Shown here: piece by piece, positions 24,357 to 34,789 of the stretch
Numbering within the stretch: position 1 is the first letter of the stretch
Layout of the letters: each line of letters starts with the position of its first letter
NCBI RefSeq assembly: GCF_963678225.1
Contig: NZ_OY782764.1
Location: forward strand, 767,001 to 831,000
Direction: 5' to 3'
DNA: 64,000 nucleotides
Origin: an uncultured Cohaesibacter sp.
Lineage (GTDB): Bacteria; Pseudomonadota; Alphaproteobacteria; Rhizobiales; Cohaesibacteraceae
The notes under the pieces: model-generated
The model's input: only the letters and a program-made list of their open reading frames with translations
What the model was told of the DNA's origin: nothing
The model's database searches: none
Translations under genes and position numbers: made by a program

Positions 24357-25220
24357 ATGACCCTTGATGCCCTGCTCCTCCCCTTCCAGTTCGGCTTCAT
24401 GCAGAATGCCTTTCTGATTGCGATCATTGTTTCCGTGCCGACGGCGCTCCTTTCCTGCTTTCTGGTGCTCAAGGGCTGGGCTTTGATGGGGGATTCCGTC
24501 AGCCATGCCATTCTGCCCGGCATCGTTCTGGCCTATATCTTCGGCTTTCCACTACTGATTGGCGCCTTTGCAGCCGGTATGGTCTGCGCGCTCTCGACCG
24601 GCTATCTGTCAGCCAACAGCCGCATCAAGCATGATACGGTCATGGGCGTTGTCTTCTCGGGCATGTTTGCAGTAGGTATCGTTCTTTATGTTTCAATCCA
24701 CACAAATGTACATCTCGACCATGTTCTGTTCGGCAATATGCTCGGCGTCGATAACAGCGAATTGCTCAATGCCGGTGTCATTTCCCTGATCGTAGCTGCG
24801 AGCTTGCTCCTCAAATGGAAAGACCTGTTGCTCCATAGTTTCGATCCGGCACAAGCCCGGGTTTCAGGGCTCTCGGTCAATCTGTTGCATTATGGCTTGC
24901 TGACCCTGCTCTCACTCACCATCGTTGCCACGCTTTCAGCAGCCGGCCTCATTCTGGCCATTGGCTTGCTCATAGCACCGGGAGCCATTGCCTTTCTGCT
25001 AGTGCGTAAATTCAGCACGATGCTTTGGGTGTCTGTTGCTGTTTGTATGGTCTCGATGCTTGCAGGCACCTATCTGTGCTTCTTTCTTGATAGCGCCCCG
25101 GCACCAACCATCATCCTCATTCTGACGGCTCTGTTTCTGGCCGCCTTTGTCCGCAAGGCCATACTCGTCAAAGCCACCTCACAACAAGCATTCGCCGAAC
25201 AGCAAAAGAGCGAAGCATAG
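24357..25220 (+). CDS. sitD: Manganese/iron ABC transporter permease SitD
   Basis: A 287-residue ABC-3 family permease, paralogous to SitC (FLVLKGWALMGDSVSHAILPGIVLAY, HDTVMGVVFSGMFAVGIVLY, LLIAPGAIAFLL). The ATG at 24357 follows the sitC stop by one base, with AAGGA upstream; an earlier in-frame start at 24309 would lie within sitC. Presence of two different permeases plus the His/His/Glu/Asp binding protein is the normal SitABCD set. The 270 bases after it hold no gene or clear terminator. Confidence 0.94.
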   Translation: MTLDALLLPFQFGFMQNAFLIAIIVSVPTALLSCFLVLKGWALMGDSVSHAILPGIVLAYIFGFPLLIGAFAAGMVCALSTGYLSANSRIKHDTVMGVVFSGMFAVGIVLYVSIHTNVHLDHVLFGNMLGVDNSELLNAGVISLIVAASLLLKWKDLLLHSFDPAQARVSGLSVNLLHYGLLTLLSLTIVATLSAAGLILAIGLLIAPGAIAFLLVRKFSTMLWVSVAVCMVSMLAGTYLCFFLDSAPAPTIILILTALFLAAFVRKAILVKATSQQAFAEQQKSEA

Positions 25221-25493
25221 AGCACTTCTTGCGCTCCGGCTTGCCCGTGCAGCCTACGAACAGGTTGTGCAGATACCTTGATCTGAATATGAACACCATT
25301 GATGCAGGCAGGATGACGAGAAATACCTCGACCACCCCGGCACGGTTACACTTGCGCGATATTGACCACGATAAAAATCGATGTTCTTGCTAGCTTTGCC
25401 ATCTGCATAGAGACACCCATTTTGAAACACGTTTCGTGTCAAAACTTGTAGCATGCAACGCAAAACGCACTAAGCTTAATGATATCAGAAAAA

Positions 25494-25583
25494 TGGCGGA
25501 GAGAGAGGGATTCGAACCCTCGGAACGCTTGCGCGATCAACGGTTTTCGAGACCGCCCCGTTCGACCACTCCGGCACCTCTCC
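25494..25583 (-). tRNA. tRNA-Ser, anticodon CGA, CCA encoded
   Basis: The minus strand folds as a class II tRNA: acceptor GGAGAGG/TCTCTCC (closing G-T), D arm with AGTGGTCGAACGG, anticodon loop CTCGAAA (anticodon CGA, reads UCG), a long variable arm, T arm GAGGGTTCGAATCCCTC, discriminator G and an encoded CCA at 25494-25496. Length 90 with CCA. Confidence 0.95.
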
Positions 25584-25777
25584 GCAACACTTTTCGAGCA
25601 TTGTGTGGTCCAATATGGCTCAAAAAGGTGGCCGGACCATACACATCCATTCGGCCAAGCTCAAGACTCCAAACGAAAAAATCCCCACTCACGCACAAGA
25701 GACCTTTGATGGATCGCAGGATGCCTTTGCGTTTCCCTGAGTTTCGCCCCTATTTGGCCAAGCAGAACGAACTCAAC

Positions 25778-26212
25778 TTAAAGCCAGGAGAACCCCAGCA
25801 TCACTATAAGAACAAGCTGGGCCAGTATAGCAAGAATAAAGAAGTAACTGCGCAAACTGGGATTCTTGCGCGTCGCCACAAGATAATAAGTGATCATATG
25901 TGCCAACCGACCACCAACATAGATCCAGCTCAACAGTGCAAGCCAAAAGGCATCAAAGCCCGTCATGGCAGCGAGGATGATGAGGCCGATCATAAAAGGC
26001 ACATTCTCAATGGAATTCATGAAAGTGCGATGGCTTCTGAAAACGAAGGATTCAGGCCCTAATGACTCATCGACGACGCCGGGCAAATAGGATTTCTGTG
26101 CTCGATGCGCCACGGCCGCCACCAGCGATTGCACGAAGACCATCACCAACAAGGCGTAAACAGCCACGAATGCCCCACCGTAGCTGGTGAAGGCAGAAAA
26201 TCCTTCTGTCAT
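25778..26212 (-). CDS. MAPEG-family membrane protein
   Basis: A 144-residue protein with four membrane helices. The central FRSHRTFMNSIENVPFMIGLIIL matches the MAPEG core (R-x-x-R-x-x-x-N-x-x-E-N), the family of microsomal glutathione S-transferases and related proteins; bacterial members often are of unknown substrate. The ATG at 26212 has AAGGA upstream, whereas 26239 has no site. It stands alone between the tRNA and the rplU operon, which runs divergently. Confidence 0.85.
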   Translation of the reverse strand: MTEGFSAFTSYGGAFVAVYALLVMVFVQSLVAAVAHRAQKSYLPGVVDESLGPESFVFRSHRTFMNSIENVPFMIGLIILAAMTGFDAFWLALLSWIYVGGRLAHMITYYLVATRKNPSLRSYFFILAILAQLVLIVMLGFSWL

Positions 26213-26332
26213 GACAAAGCATTCCTTTCCAAACGACATTTATAATATGATCAACCATGTGGGATCCCGCTCGGTAGCCTTCAAGGCCAGATTTAAAGCC
26301 CCTCCTAACAAGGCAAAAACCGCAGCTTTTTC
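26213..26332. other. Upstream half of the MAPEG-rplU divergent intergenic region
   Basis: The gap between the divergent MAPEG gene and rplU is 315 bases. This half shows no gene and no repeat; the other half carries the rplU promoter and leader. Confidence 0.4.
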
Positions 26333-26360
26333 TTGACTCTGATGCCTTTCCAAGTATATT
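26333..26360 (+). promoter_or_regulatory. Sigma70-type promoter of rplU-rpmA
   Basis: TTGACT (26333-26338), 16-base spacer, TATATT (26355-26360). This predicts a leader of about 160 bases before rplU. Confidence 0.6.
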
Positions 26361-26374
26361 GCCCGAGAACTCAA

Positions 26375-26401
26375 GGCGTGGACACGAATCCGCGCCCTTT
26401 T
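26375..26401 (+). promoter_or_regulatory. Hairpin followed by T-rich tract in the rplU leader
   Basis: GGCGTGG and CCGCGCC pair (seven pairs, one G-T) around an 8-base loop and are followed by CTTTTGCTTG. It lies just after the predicted transcription start, so it could act as an attenuator or a protein-binding site for autogenous control. No experimental parallel is claimed. Confidence 0.4.
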
Positions 26402-26527
26402 GCTTGTCTGATTTTAAATCAACAACTCTTTGATTTTATTAGCCAAACAAGCTTCCTATTAACTGACTGAAAAAAGACAGACCCGCCGATTGGAAAATCC
26501 CGGAGCCTGGACTGAACGGAGAAAAAA

Positions 26528-27139
26528 ATGTTCGCAGTCATCAAAACCGGCGGTAAACAGTACACTGTTTCCCCCGAAGATGTAATCAAGGTCGAAAAGC
26601 TCGAAGGCGAAGCTGGCGAAACCGTTGTTTTTGACAGCGTTCTGCTGGTTGGCGGCGAAGGCGAAGCTGAAGTTGGCGCTCCTCTGGTTGATGGCGCTTC
26701 CGTAGCAGCTGAGATTGTTGATCAGGGCCGTGGCCGCAAGATCATCATCTTCAAGAAACGTCGTCGTCAGAACTCGCGTCGCCGCAATGGCCATCGCCAG
26801 TATTTCACCACCGTCAAGATCTCCGAGATCCTGACCGGCGGTAAAGCACCTGCGAAAGCAGCCAAGAAAGCAACCCCAGCCAAAGCTGAAGCCGCTCCGG
26901 CAGCAGCTGCGCCTGTTGCCGCTGCTCCAGAAGGCGAAAAAGACGACCTGAAGAAACTGAAAGGTCTCGGCAAGGTCATGGAAGGCAAGCTGAATGATCT
27001 GGGTATCACCACATACGCTCAGATTGCTGCCTTCACTGCTGAAGACATCGAAAAAGCCGAAGAAGCCCTGAGTGCAAAAGGCCGCTTCGAACGTGATAAC
27101 TGGATCGAGCAGGCCGCTGCTCTTGCAGCCGAGAAATAA
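26528..27139 (+). CDS. rplU: 50S ribosomal protein L21 with C-terminal extension
   Basis: The first 100 or so residues are canonical L21 ([38 protein letters not shown]), which binds 23S rRNA. The protein continues to 203 residues, about twice the bacterial norm: an Ala/Pro/Lys linker (residues about 105-137), then a helix-hairpin-helix-like domain, [21 protein letters not shown], ending [12 protein letters not shown]. This extension is common in alphaproteobacterial L21 and similar to one found in NuoE. Start 26528 has GGAGAAAAAA upstream. Cotranscribed with rpmA 23 bases downstream. Confidence 0.97.
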   Translation: MFAVIKTGGKQYTVSPEDVIKVEKLEGEAGETVVFDSVLLVGGEGEAEVGAPLVDGASVAAEIVDQGRGRKIIIFKKRRRQNSRRRNGHRQYFTTVKISEILTGGKAPAKAAKKATPAKAEAAPAAAAPVAAAPEGEKDDLKKLKGLGKVMEGKLNDLGITTYAQIAAFTAEDIEKAEEALSAKGRFERDNWIEQAAALAAEK

Positions 27140-27162
27140 GATAGAGACCAGGAGACACCAAA

Positions 27163-27432
27163 ATGGCACATAAAAAAGCAGGTGGTTCATCCCGTAACGG
27201 TCGCGATACAGCCGGCCGTCGTCTGGGCGTGAAAAAGTTTGGCGGTGAAACTGTCATCGCAGGCAACATTATTATTCGTCAGCGCGGCACCAAGTGGCAT
27301 CCGGGCAACAATGTCGGTATGGGCAAAGATCACACCATTTTTGCGACCACCGAAGGCAACGTAGAGTTCAAGACCAAGTCTAATGGCCGAACTTACGTGT
27401 CCGTGAACCCGATGGCGGAAGCGGCTGAATAA
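27163..27432 (+). CDS. rpmA: 50S ribosomal protein L27
   Basis: 89 residues: [40 protein letters not shown] and [12 protein letters not shown] are diagnostic of L27, whose N terminus reaches the peptidyl-transferase centre. No Firmicutes-type cleaved N-terminal extension. Preceded by CAGGAGACACCAAA. A strong terminator at 27527 ends the rplU-rpmA unit. Confidence 0.98.
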   Translation: MAHKKAGGSSRNGRDTAGRRLGVKKFGGETVIAGNIIIRQRGTKWHPGNNVGMGKDHTIFATTEGNVEFKTKSNGRTYVSVNPMAEAAE

Positions 27433-27526
27433 CACTGGCATGAACATAATACGATTTGCCGGTGTCCCAGACCCCGGCAAATCGAAAAGCCTCCCTCCTG
27501 AAAAGGGCTAAAGAGGCAAAAGATTT

Positions 27527-27563
27527 AAAGGGGAGATGGGACACCATCTTCCCTTTTTCTTTT
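27527..27563 (+). terminator. Intrinsic terminator of rplU-rpmA
   Basis: AAAGGGGAGATGG and CCATCTTCCCTTT pair over 13 positions (one G-T) around GACA and are followed by a T-rich tract. It lies 94 bases after rpmA; an extra 10-bp stem without T run lies at 27453-27483 before it. Confidence 0.85.
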
Positions 27564-27593
27564 GACCTTACCCAAGCCCTTAGGAGGGACAAA

Positions 27594-28274
27594 ATGTTGG
27601 AAATAGACGAAAGCTTAAAGCAGACCGAACCTGACTGTAGAGAGGGTTCGGAAAGCAAACCTTTCCTGTTGCGCCACCCAGCTCGCACAGATCTGGAAGT
27701 GCTGGTCGCTCTGGCAAATACTCCGGCCATGACCAAGAACCTTTGCAGCAACTGGCTGCCGATTTCCGCCAAAGGGGCGGACTCATGGTTCCTCAATCAG
27801 ACGGAAAAGACAGACCCGACGGAATTTCCTTTCATCATTACCGATATGAAAGGCGTCATGATCGGCGTGATTTGCCTGCTTCTCGAAGAGAACCGAAAGC
27901 AGGCTGAAATCAGCGTGATCATCAACCGCGACCAATGGCAGCACGGCTATGCCACACGAGCCATTCAGGCTGTGGCAGACTTTGCATTTTCGAGCCCGAA
28001 CATCAACCAACCAACCCTCGAGGCGCTGATGGCGCAATGCAGGGTTTCATGCGGCAGCTCCCGACGTGTTGTCGAGAAATGCGGCTTTCAATATAGCGGC
28101 ACCGGTATGGCGCATTCCCAGCACTATAACGGCATGATCCCTATCGACCGCTATCGCCTCGACAGAGGAGTCTGGTACGCCCTGCGGAACTGGTCTGGCA
28201 TGGGCCAGTCAAACGCATGGTCCTTCGGCCCCAACAGCGGGCCAAAAACCTATAGCCTGAAAGGAGCAGCATGA
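27594..28274 (+). CDS. GNAT-family N-acetyltransferase
   Basis: A 226-residue protein with a RimJ/RimL-like GNAT domain: FLLRHPARTDLEVLVAL at the start, FIITDMKGVMIGVICLLL, the acetyl-CoA loop RDQWQHGYATRAIQAVADFAF and SSRRVVEKCGFQYSGTG. It has a long N-terminal tail and a C-terminal extension (after DRYRLDRGVWYAL) of about 35 polar, Gly/Ser-rich residues. The ATG at 27594 has AGGAGG upstream; the frame upstream runs through the rpmA terminator. It is translationally coupled to the next GNAT gene (ATGA overlap). Substrate not predictable. Confidence 0.85.
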   Translation: MLEIDESLKQTEPDCREGSESKPFLLRHPARTDLEVLVALANTPAMTKNLCSNWLPISAKGADSWFLNQTEKTDPTEFPFIITDMKGVMIGVICLLLEENRKQAEISVIINRDQWQHGYATRAIQAVADFAFSSPNINQPTLEALMAQCRVSCGSSRRVVEKCGFQYSGTGMAHSQHYNGMIPIDRYRLDRGVWYALRNWSGMGQSNAWSFGPNSGPKTYSLKGAA

Positions 28275-28825
28275 TGAGAATCCCTGATCTGGCGAGTGAC
28301 CGGCTTGTCTTGCGCCCTCTGCGCCCAAGCGATGCACCAGACCTTGTAAAATATTGTCAGGATATCGAGGTTTCGAAATATCTGGCAGTGATGCCCCACC
28401 CATATCCTGAAAATGCCGCCAACGATTGGCTGGAAAAACAGGATAAAGGGGTCGCCGGAATCAACATGGCCATCACCAAAGATGACACCCTGATGGGCAT
28501 CGTTGGCATAAAGGCTTCCAGCGAACGGGACGTCGGTATCTTTGCACCAACCATAGGCTATTGGCTTGCGACGGCCTATTGGGGCAAAGGCTTCATGCAA
28601 GAGGCCGTGCGCCGTCTGCTCGACTGGTACCTGCCGCTCGAACCGACGGAAAAGATGTGCGCGGCAGCTTTTGAAGACAACCCGCGCTCGATCAATCTCC
28701 TGCGCAATCTCGGCTTTGAAGAAGTCCGCCGCGATACCGGATACAGCGTCGCTCGAGGCGAGAAAGTACCCGAAATTATCATGCAGCTGACCTCGGAACG
28801 GTTCCTGCAGATGGGCTGTGCCTGA
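28271..28825 (+). CDS. GNAT-family N-acetyltransferase
   Basis: A 184-residue RimJ/RimL-like acetyltransferase: DRLVLRPLRPSDAPDLVKYCQD, IGYWLATAYWGKGFMQEAVRRLLDW (acetyl-CoA loop) and NPRSINLLRNLGFEEVR. It overlaps the preceding GNAT stop by four bases. Tandem GNAT genes between rpmA and obgE are common in this group of bacteria (general knowledge). Ribosomal-protein or small-molecule substrate unknown. A GC-rich hairpin follows. Confidence 0.88.
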   Translation: MMRIPDLASDRLVLRPLRPSDAPDLVKYCQDIEVSKYLAVMPHPYPENAANDWLEKQDKGVAGINMAITKDDTLMGIVGIKASSERDVGIFAPTIGYWLATAYWGKGFMQEAVRRLLDWYLPLEPTEKMCAAAFEDNPRSINLLRNLGFEEVRRDTGYSVARGEKVPEIIMQLTSERFLQMGCA

Positions 28826-30165
<1,340 letters not shown>

Positions 30166-30279
30166 AGGCCAAACGCCTTTGATAGCCGTCGTGGAGTGGA
30201 TGCAGACGCCCGGCGGCTTGGACCCAGTTACCAGCAACGTCGGCCTGACCTCTCGGGCCTTTAAGAGACGGACTTCCAA

Positions 30280-31440
30280 GTGAGACTCGAGGATCAAAAG
30301 AGAATTGTCGTCAAAATCGGATCGGCAACTCTTGTAGACGAAAAAACCGGACGCCTGCGCGCCGCCTGGCTGCAAACCCTGATCGATGACATCGCCATGC
30401 TGTATGAGCAGGGCAAGGAAATCATTATTGTTTCGTCTGGCGCCATCGCGCTTGGGCGACGCAAGATCGCCCTGCCAAAGGGCAAGCTGAGACTGCATGA
30501 AAGCCAGGCTGCGGCCGCCATCGGCCAGATTGCTCTGGGCGAAGCCTATGCGGACGCCCTGCACAAGGTCGACCTGACAACGGGGCAGGTTTTGCTGACC
30601 TTGAGCGACACCGAAGAGCGCCGCCGCTATCTCAATGCCCGCGCAACGCTGGCGACCATGCTCAAGCTGGGTGCTGTGCCGATCATCAATGAGAATGACA
30701 CGGTCGCCACGACGGAAATCAAGTTCGGAGACAACGACCGCCTTGCCGCCCGCGTCGCCACCATGATCAGCGCCGACTGCCTCATCTTGCTCTCCGACAT
30801 CGACGGTCTCTATACCGCCCCGCCTGCCCAAGACCCTGACGCGCAACATATTCCGGTGATCGAGCATATCACGCCGGAAATTGAGGCGATGGCAGGGAGT
30901 GCTGGCTCGGCCCTTGCCAAAGGTGGCATGACCACGAAAATCGCGGCCGCCAAGATTGCGGTGAATGCCGGCACCGCCATGATCATCGCCAATGGCAGCG
31001 ACTATAATCCGCTAAGGGCCATCATGAATGGCGCCAAGCACAGCTGGTTCGAGCCCAAATCCAACCCGATCACCCAGCGCAAGCGCTGGATCAACGGCAA
31101 TTTGGAGCCCCACGGCACCATCACGCTGGATGAAGGCGCGGTGCATGCGCTGATGTGTGGCAAAAGCCTGCTTCCTGCCGGGGTTACCCATCTGGAAGGC
31201 GATTTCGCCAAGGGCGATGCACTGATCATTCTCGATTCTGCCGGTCTTGAGATCGCACGCGGCCTTGTCGCCTATGACCGTTCAGAAGCCGACCAGATCA
31301 AGGGCTGCAAATCTTCGCAGATCGCTGACATTTTGGGCTATGATGGCCGGGCGGAGCTGATCCATCGGGACGATATGGTCCTGAGCGGAGCGGACCACGC
31401 AGACCACATCGACCATTCAGATCATGCCGATCATAGTTGA
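30280..31440 (+). CDS. proB: Glutamate 5-kinase with Asp-His tail
   Basis: A 386-residue gamma-glutamyl kinase, first step of proline synthesis. Amino-acid kinase domain 1-260 ([61 protein letters not shown]) followed by a PUA domain ([21 protein letters not shown]). GTG start at 30280. The last 15 residues contain five D-H pairs in the pattern [15 protein letters not shown], not part of the family and unusual. The partner proA is 126 bases downstream. Confidence 0.96.
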   Translation: MRLEDQKRIVVKIGSATLVDEKTGRLRAAWLQTLIDDIAMLYEQGKEIIIVSSGAIALGRRKIALPKGKLRLHESQAAAAIGQIALGEAYADALHKVDLTTGQVLLTLSDTEERRRYLNARATLATMLKLGAVPIINENDTVATTEIKFGDNDRLAARVATMISADCLILLSDIDGLYTAPPAQDPDAQHIPVIEHITPEIEAMAGSAGSALAKGGMTTKIAAAKIAVNAGTAMIIANGSDYNPLRAIMNGAKHSWFEPKSNPITQRKRWINGNLEPHGTITLDEGAVHALMCGKSLLPAGVTHLEGDFAKGDALIILDSAGLEIARGLVAYDRSEADQIKGCKSSQIADILGYDGRAELIHRDDMVLSGADHADHIDHSDHADHS

Positions 31441-31486
31441 AACGCAACCATCAACCCCGTAAAGCCAAAGACAGCTGAGAGAGCGT

Positions 31487-31570
31487 ATGGCAAGACACCT
31501 TACCGAAAATCCGCCAAACGCCTATATCCGCAGACATAAAGTCACTTTCCCGAAGGGGGACACGCCATGA
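31487..31570 (+). CDS. Possible 27-residue small ORF overlapping the proA start
   Basis: An ATG at 31487 after GAGAGC opens a 27-codon frame ([17 protein letters not shown] then VTFPKGDTP) whose TGA overlaps the proA ATG as ATGA. This would couple translation to proA, as a leader or small basic protein. It may equally be chance; no homologue can be asserted. Confidence 0.25.
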   Translation: MARHLTENPPNAYIRRHKVTFPKGDTP

Positions 31571-32841
31571 ATGATATGACAGGGACTGTTACCGAAATCA
31601 TGACCGCGCTGGGGGCCAAGGCCCGCAAGGCAGCGCGCCATCTGGCCAATGCCCCGACGGAGCAAAAGAACGCAGCCCTCAGTCAGGCAGCCGCTGCCAT
31701 GCGCGCGGATGTGCCTGCCATTCTGGAGGCCAATGCCAAAGACATTGCCAAGGGCAAGGAAGATGGCATGACCGAGGCTTTCCTTGATCGTCTAACGCTG
31801 AGCGCCGACCGCATCGAAGCCATCGCTGCGGGCCTTGATGCCATCGTCGCCCTGCCTGACCCTGTCGGCACCATCATCACCGGCTGGGATCGTCCCAACG
31901 GTCTGCATATCGAGCGTGTACGCACCCCGCTCGGCGTCATCGGCGTCATTTATGAAAGCCGCCCCAATGTCACCGCAGATGCAGGAGCGCTCTGTCTGAA
32001 AGCTGGCAACGCATCCATTTTGCGCGGTGGCTCAGATAGCTATCATTCTTCCCGCGCCATCCATGCCTGTCTGGCCAAGGGACTTGAAAGCGCCGGTCTG
32101 CCAGCAGACTGCATCCAGATTGTGCCTACAACAGACCGGGCCGCCGTTGGCGAAATGCTCAAGGGGCTGGATGGCAATCTTGACGTGCTCGTTCCCCGCG
32201 GCGGCAAGGGGCTGGTCGGGCGTGTGCAGTCTGAAGCGCGGGTGCCCGTCTTTTCCCATCTGGAAGGCATTTGCCATATCTATATCGACAAGGAAGCCGA
32301 GCCTGAGAAGGCAAAGGCCATTACGCTCAATGCCAAGATGCGCCGCACCGGCATTTGTGGTGCCGCCGAGACTTTGCTGATTGATCGATCCATTGCCAAC
32401 ACCATCGGCAAGGACGTGCTGCAAACTCTCAGCCAGGCAGGCTGTGTGGTGCGCGGCACCGATGAGATCAAGGCTCTTCTGCCTGCCGCAGAACCGGCCA
32501 GCGATGAGGATTGGTCAACAGAATATCTCGACGCCATCATCTCGGCAAAGATCGTGGACGGTGTCGATGCCGCCATCGACCATATCGCCCAATACAGCTC
32601 GCACCACACCGAGAGCATCATCACGGAGAATACCGTGGCCGCCGACAAGTTCCTAAAGGAGGTGGACAGCGCCATCGTTATACACAATGCGTCCACCCAG
32701 TTTGCCGATGGCGGCGAGTTCGGCATGGGCGCTGAAATCGGTATCGCAACAGGCCGCATGCATGCGCGTGGACCGGTTGGTCTGGAGCAATTGACCAGTT
32801 TCAAATATCGAGTGCACGGGTCAGGGCAGACACGCCCCTGA
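31567..32841 (+). CDS. proA: Glutamate-5-semialdehyde dehydrogenase (gamma-glutamyl phosphate reductase)
   Basis: A 424-residue aldehyde-dehydrogenase-fold enzyme, second step of proline synthesis, reducing gamma-glutamyl phosphate with NADPH. Landmarks: [55 protein letters not shown] and the active-site cysteine in [14 protein letters not shown], ending [28 protein letters not shown] upstream of the ATG. Same strand and order as proB. The next gene, nadD, starts 66 bases later. Confidence 0.97.
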   Translation: MNDMTGTVTEIMTALGAKARKAARHLANAPTEQKNAALSQAAAAMRADVPAILEANAKDIAKGKEDGMTEAFLDRLTLSADRIEAIAAGLDAIVALPDPVGTIITGWDRPNGLHIERVRTPLGVIGVIYESRPNVTADAGALCLKAGNASILRGGSDSYHSSRAIHACLAKGLESAGLPADCIQIVPTTDRAAVGEMLKGLDGNLDVLVPRGGKGLVGRVQSEARVPVFSHLEGICHIYIDKEAEPEKAKAITLNAKMRRTGICGAAETLLIDRSIANTIGKDVLQTLSQAGCVVRGTDEIKALLPAAEPASDEDWSTEYLDAIISAKIVDGVDAAIDHIAQYSSHHTESIITENTVAADKFLKEVDSAIVIHNASTQFADGGEFGMGAEIGIATGRMHARGPVGLEQLTSFKYRVHGSGQTRP

Positions 32842-32907
32842 TTTCAACATCTCATCCACACGGATTTGGCCCTTTGCCCCATCCCTCTTTTCCAGTCGGT
32901 TGACGCG

Positions 32908-33552
32908 ATGACACGATCCCGCATTTATCCTCATGATCTTCCGCTCGTCGCGCCGGGCATGCGCATCGGCCTTTATGGAGGCAGCTTCAATCCAGCCCAT
33001 GAGGGTCACAGGCATGTGGCTCTCACGGCGCTCAAACGCCTGCAACTGGATCGTATCTGGTGCCTGGTCACACCGGGCAACCCGCTGAAAGATATAAGGG
33101 AACTACCACCCCTTGAAACAAGACTGGCTGATACGGCGCGTATCATGGATCACCCGCGCATCGATATCACCGGGGTTGAGGCCAAGGCAGGCACGCATTT
33201 CACCGCAGAAACACTGGACTGGCTAGGCACACGATCAAAAGACGCTCATCTGGTCTGGTTGATGGGGGCGGACAATCTTAAGCAGTTTCACAAATGGCAA
33301 CGCTGGGAGGATATTTTCAACAGAATCCCTGTTGCCATTATAGACCGTCCCGGCTACAGTCTCTCACCGCTTAACGCACTGGCAGCGCGGAACTTTGCAT
33401 GGGCGCGGCTTCCTTCTCGCAAGGAGGCGACACTCGCGACTTCGCAATGTCCGGTTTGGACCTTCATTTATGGTCCGCGCTCGGAATTGTCTTCCACCGC
33501 ACTAAGGCAAAGCACGAAAGTCCAAGGCACGCATAACGCGCAAGAGCCTTGA
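32908..33552 (+). CDS. nadD: Nicotinate-nucleotide adenylyltransferase
   Basis: A 214-residue nucleotidyltransferase of NAD synthesis. GLYGGSFNPAHEGHRHVAL contains the GxFNPxHxxH motif; VTPGNPLKD, WLMGADNLKQFHKWQRWEDI and SSTALRQ (ISSTxxR-like) complete the family pattern. The start is unclear: the ATG at 32908 is used, while a TTG at 32866 is in frame; neither has a good ribosome site. The position after proBA and before rsfS is standard in Rhizobiales. Confidence 0.93.
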   Translation: MTRSRIYPHDLPLVAPGMRIGLYGGSFNPAHEGHRHVALTALKRLQLDRIWCLVTPGNPLKDIRELPPLETRLADTARIMDHPRIDITGVEAKAGTHFTAETLDWLGTRSKDAHLVWLMGADNLKQFHKWQRWEDIFNRIPVAIIDRPGYSLSPLNALAARNFAWARLPSRKEATLATSQCPVWTFIYGPRSELSSTALRQSTKVQGTHNAQEP

Positions 33553-33714
33553 AAATGTCACATAGCATGACTTATTCTTATGGGGCGAAGATTCGATCAG
33601 TGATCAGTCTTTGCCCTGTCCATGTCCGTTCATCCACCCTGATCGGCTGATGAACGGGAGAGAAACTGTCTGCAGTTTGATTCAAGAGGTATATTCCTGT
33701 CCACCGCAGCACAA

Positions 33715-34104
33715 ATGGAGATCATGCCAGAAGGTCCATCTCCCATCCGTCTCGTTTCGGGTCGCAAGGATCCTGAACAGGCGCTCGCAGTCATCCTCTC
33801 GAGCCTTGACGAAGCCAAGGCCGAAGATATTCTGTCAATTGATCTGCGCGGCAAGTCCGCACTTGCCGACTATATGGTCATCACATCCGGTCGTTCCCAC
33901 AGACATGTCGGTGCCGTTTCTGATCGTCTCCTCAGAGACCTCAAGGACAATGGCTTTGGCAGCGCCAATGTGGAAGGTCTGCCCAATTGCGATTGGGTTT
34001 TGATCGACACCGGCGACGTGATCGTTCACATCTTCCGTCCAGAAGTACGCGAATTCTACAACATCGAAAAGATGTGGGCCGCGGACGCAGACGAAGATCT
34101 GTAA
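33715..34104 (+). CDS. rsfS: Ribosomal silencing factor RsfS
   Basis: 129 residues of the Iojap/RsfS family, which binds L14 and prevents subunit joining. Family features: ILSSLDEAKAEDILSIDLRGKSALADYMVITSGRS and HVGAVSDRLL, then DWVLIDTGDVIVHIFRPEVREFYNIEKMW. ATG at 33715 lacks a clear ribosome site; the next ATG (33724) has GGAG too close, so the exact start is open. Confidence 0.94.
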   Translation: MEIMPEGPSPIRLVSGRKDPEQALAVILSSLDEAKAEDILSIDLRGKSALADYMVITSGRSHRHVGAVSDRLLRDLKDNGFGSANVEGLPNCDWVLIDTGDVIVHIFRPEVREFYNIEKMWAADADEDL

Positions 34105-34195
34105 TCCCGTCTGACAGACTGGTCTCTTGATATGACGGTCTGACCGATACCCAAATCGGCCAGATACCTCGAAGAGACCAGCCGGAAAGAGGATG

Positions 34196-34678
34196 ATGAA
34201 GCTACTAATCAGCGCTATCGGGCGGCAAAAGGCTGGCCCCGAAACGGATCTCGTTGCGCGCTATCAGGACCGAGCCCAGAAAGCTGGCAGGAATCTCGGT
34301 CTCAATGGTCCTGATATCCTTGAGTTCACCGAAAGCCGCGCCCGCAAGACCGCCGAGCGCAAGGCGCAGGAAGCCGAGCAGACTCTGGCCGCCTTGCCAA
34401 CGGGCACCTTCATCGTCGCGCTGGATGAGCATGGCAAGAACATGTCCAGCGAAGATTTTGCCAAACTGATAGACAGGGAACGCAATCAGGGAACGCCGGC
34501 CATGGCCTTCTGCCTTGGCGGACCTGATGGACACGGCCAGCAACTGCTTGGTGCGGCCCATGCAAAGCTGGCACTGGGCGCCATGACATGGCCTCACCAG
34601 ATCGCGCGCATTCTTCTCTCCGAGCAGATTTACCGCGCCATGACCATTCTCTCGGGCCACCCTTATCATCGCAGCTGA
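34196..34678 (+). CDS. rlmH: 23S rRNA (pseudouridine1915-N3)-methyltransferase
   Basis: 160 residues of the SPOUT-class RlmH, which methylates pseudouridine 1915 in helix 69. KLLISAIGRQKAGPE start, FIVALDEHGKNMSSEDFA, the SAM-knot FCLGGPDGHGQQL, and ALGAMTWPHQIARILLSEQIYRAMTILSGHPYH are diagnostic. Two adjacent ATGs (34193, 34196) follow GGAAAGAGG; the second gives the usual MKLL-type start. Confidence 0.95.
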   Translation: MKLLISAIGRQKAGPETDLVARYQDRAQKAGRNLGLNGPDILEFTESRARKTAERKAQEAEQTLAALPTGTFIVALDEHGKNMSSEDFAKLIDRERNQGTPAMAFCLGGPDGHGQQLLGAAHAKLALGAMTWPHQIARILLSEQIYRAMTILSGHPYHRS

Positions 34679-34789
34679 CCTATCCGTCCAAAAGTCGTCA
34701 CAAAAGGTCGATATTTGCAGCCTTTTCACGCATAGACGATTCCACCCGTCAAAGGCATGCACTAAATTGCAGACAAATCGGCGCAACAG

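Noticed and set aside
25436-26062. 208-codon plus-strand frame
   Set aside because: It reads through tRNA-Ser and across the MAPEG gene; the segment REGFEPSERLRDQRFSRPP is the usual tRNA-Ser mistranslation.
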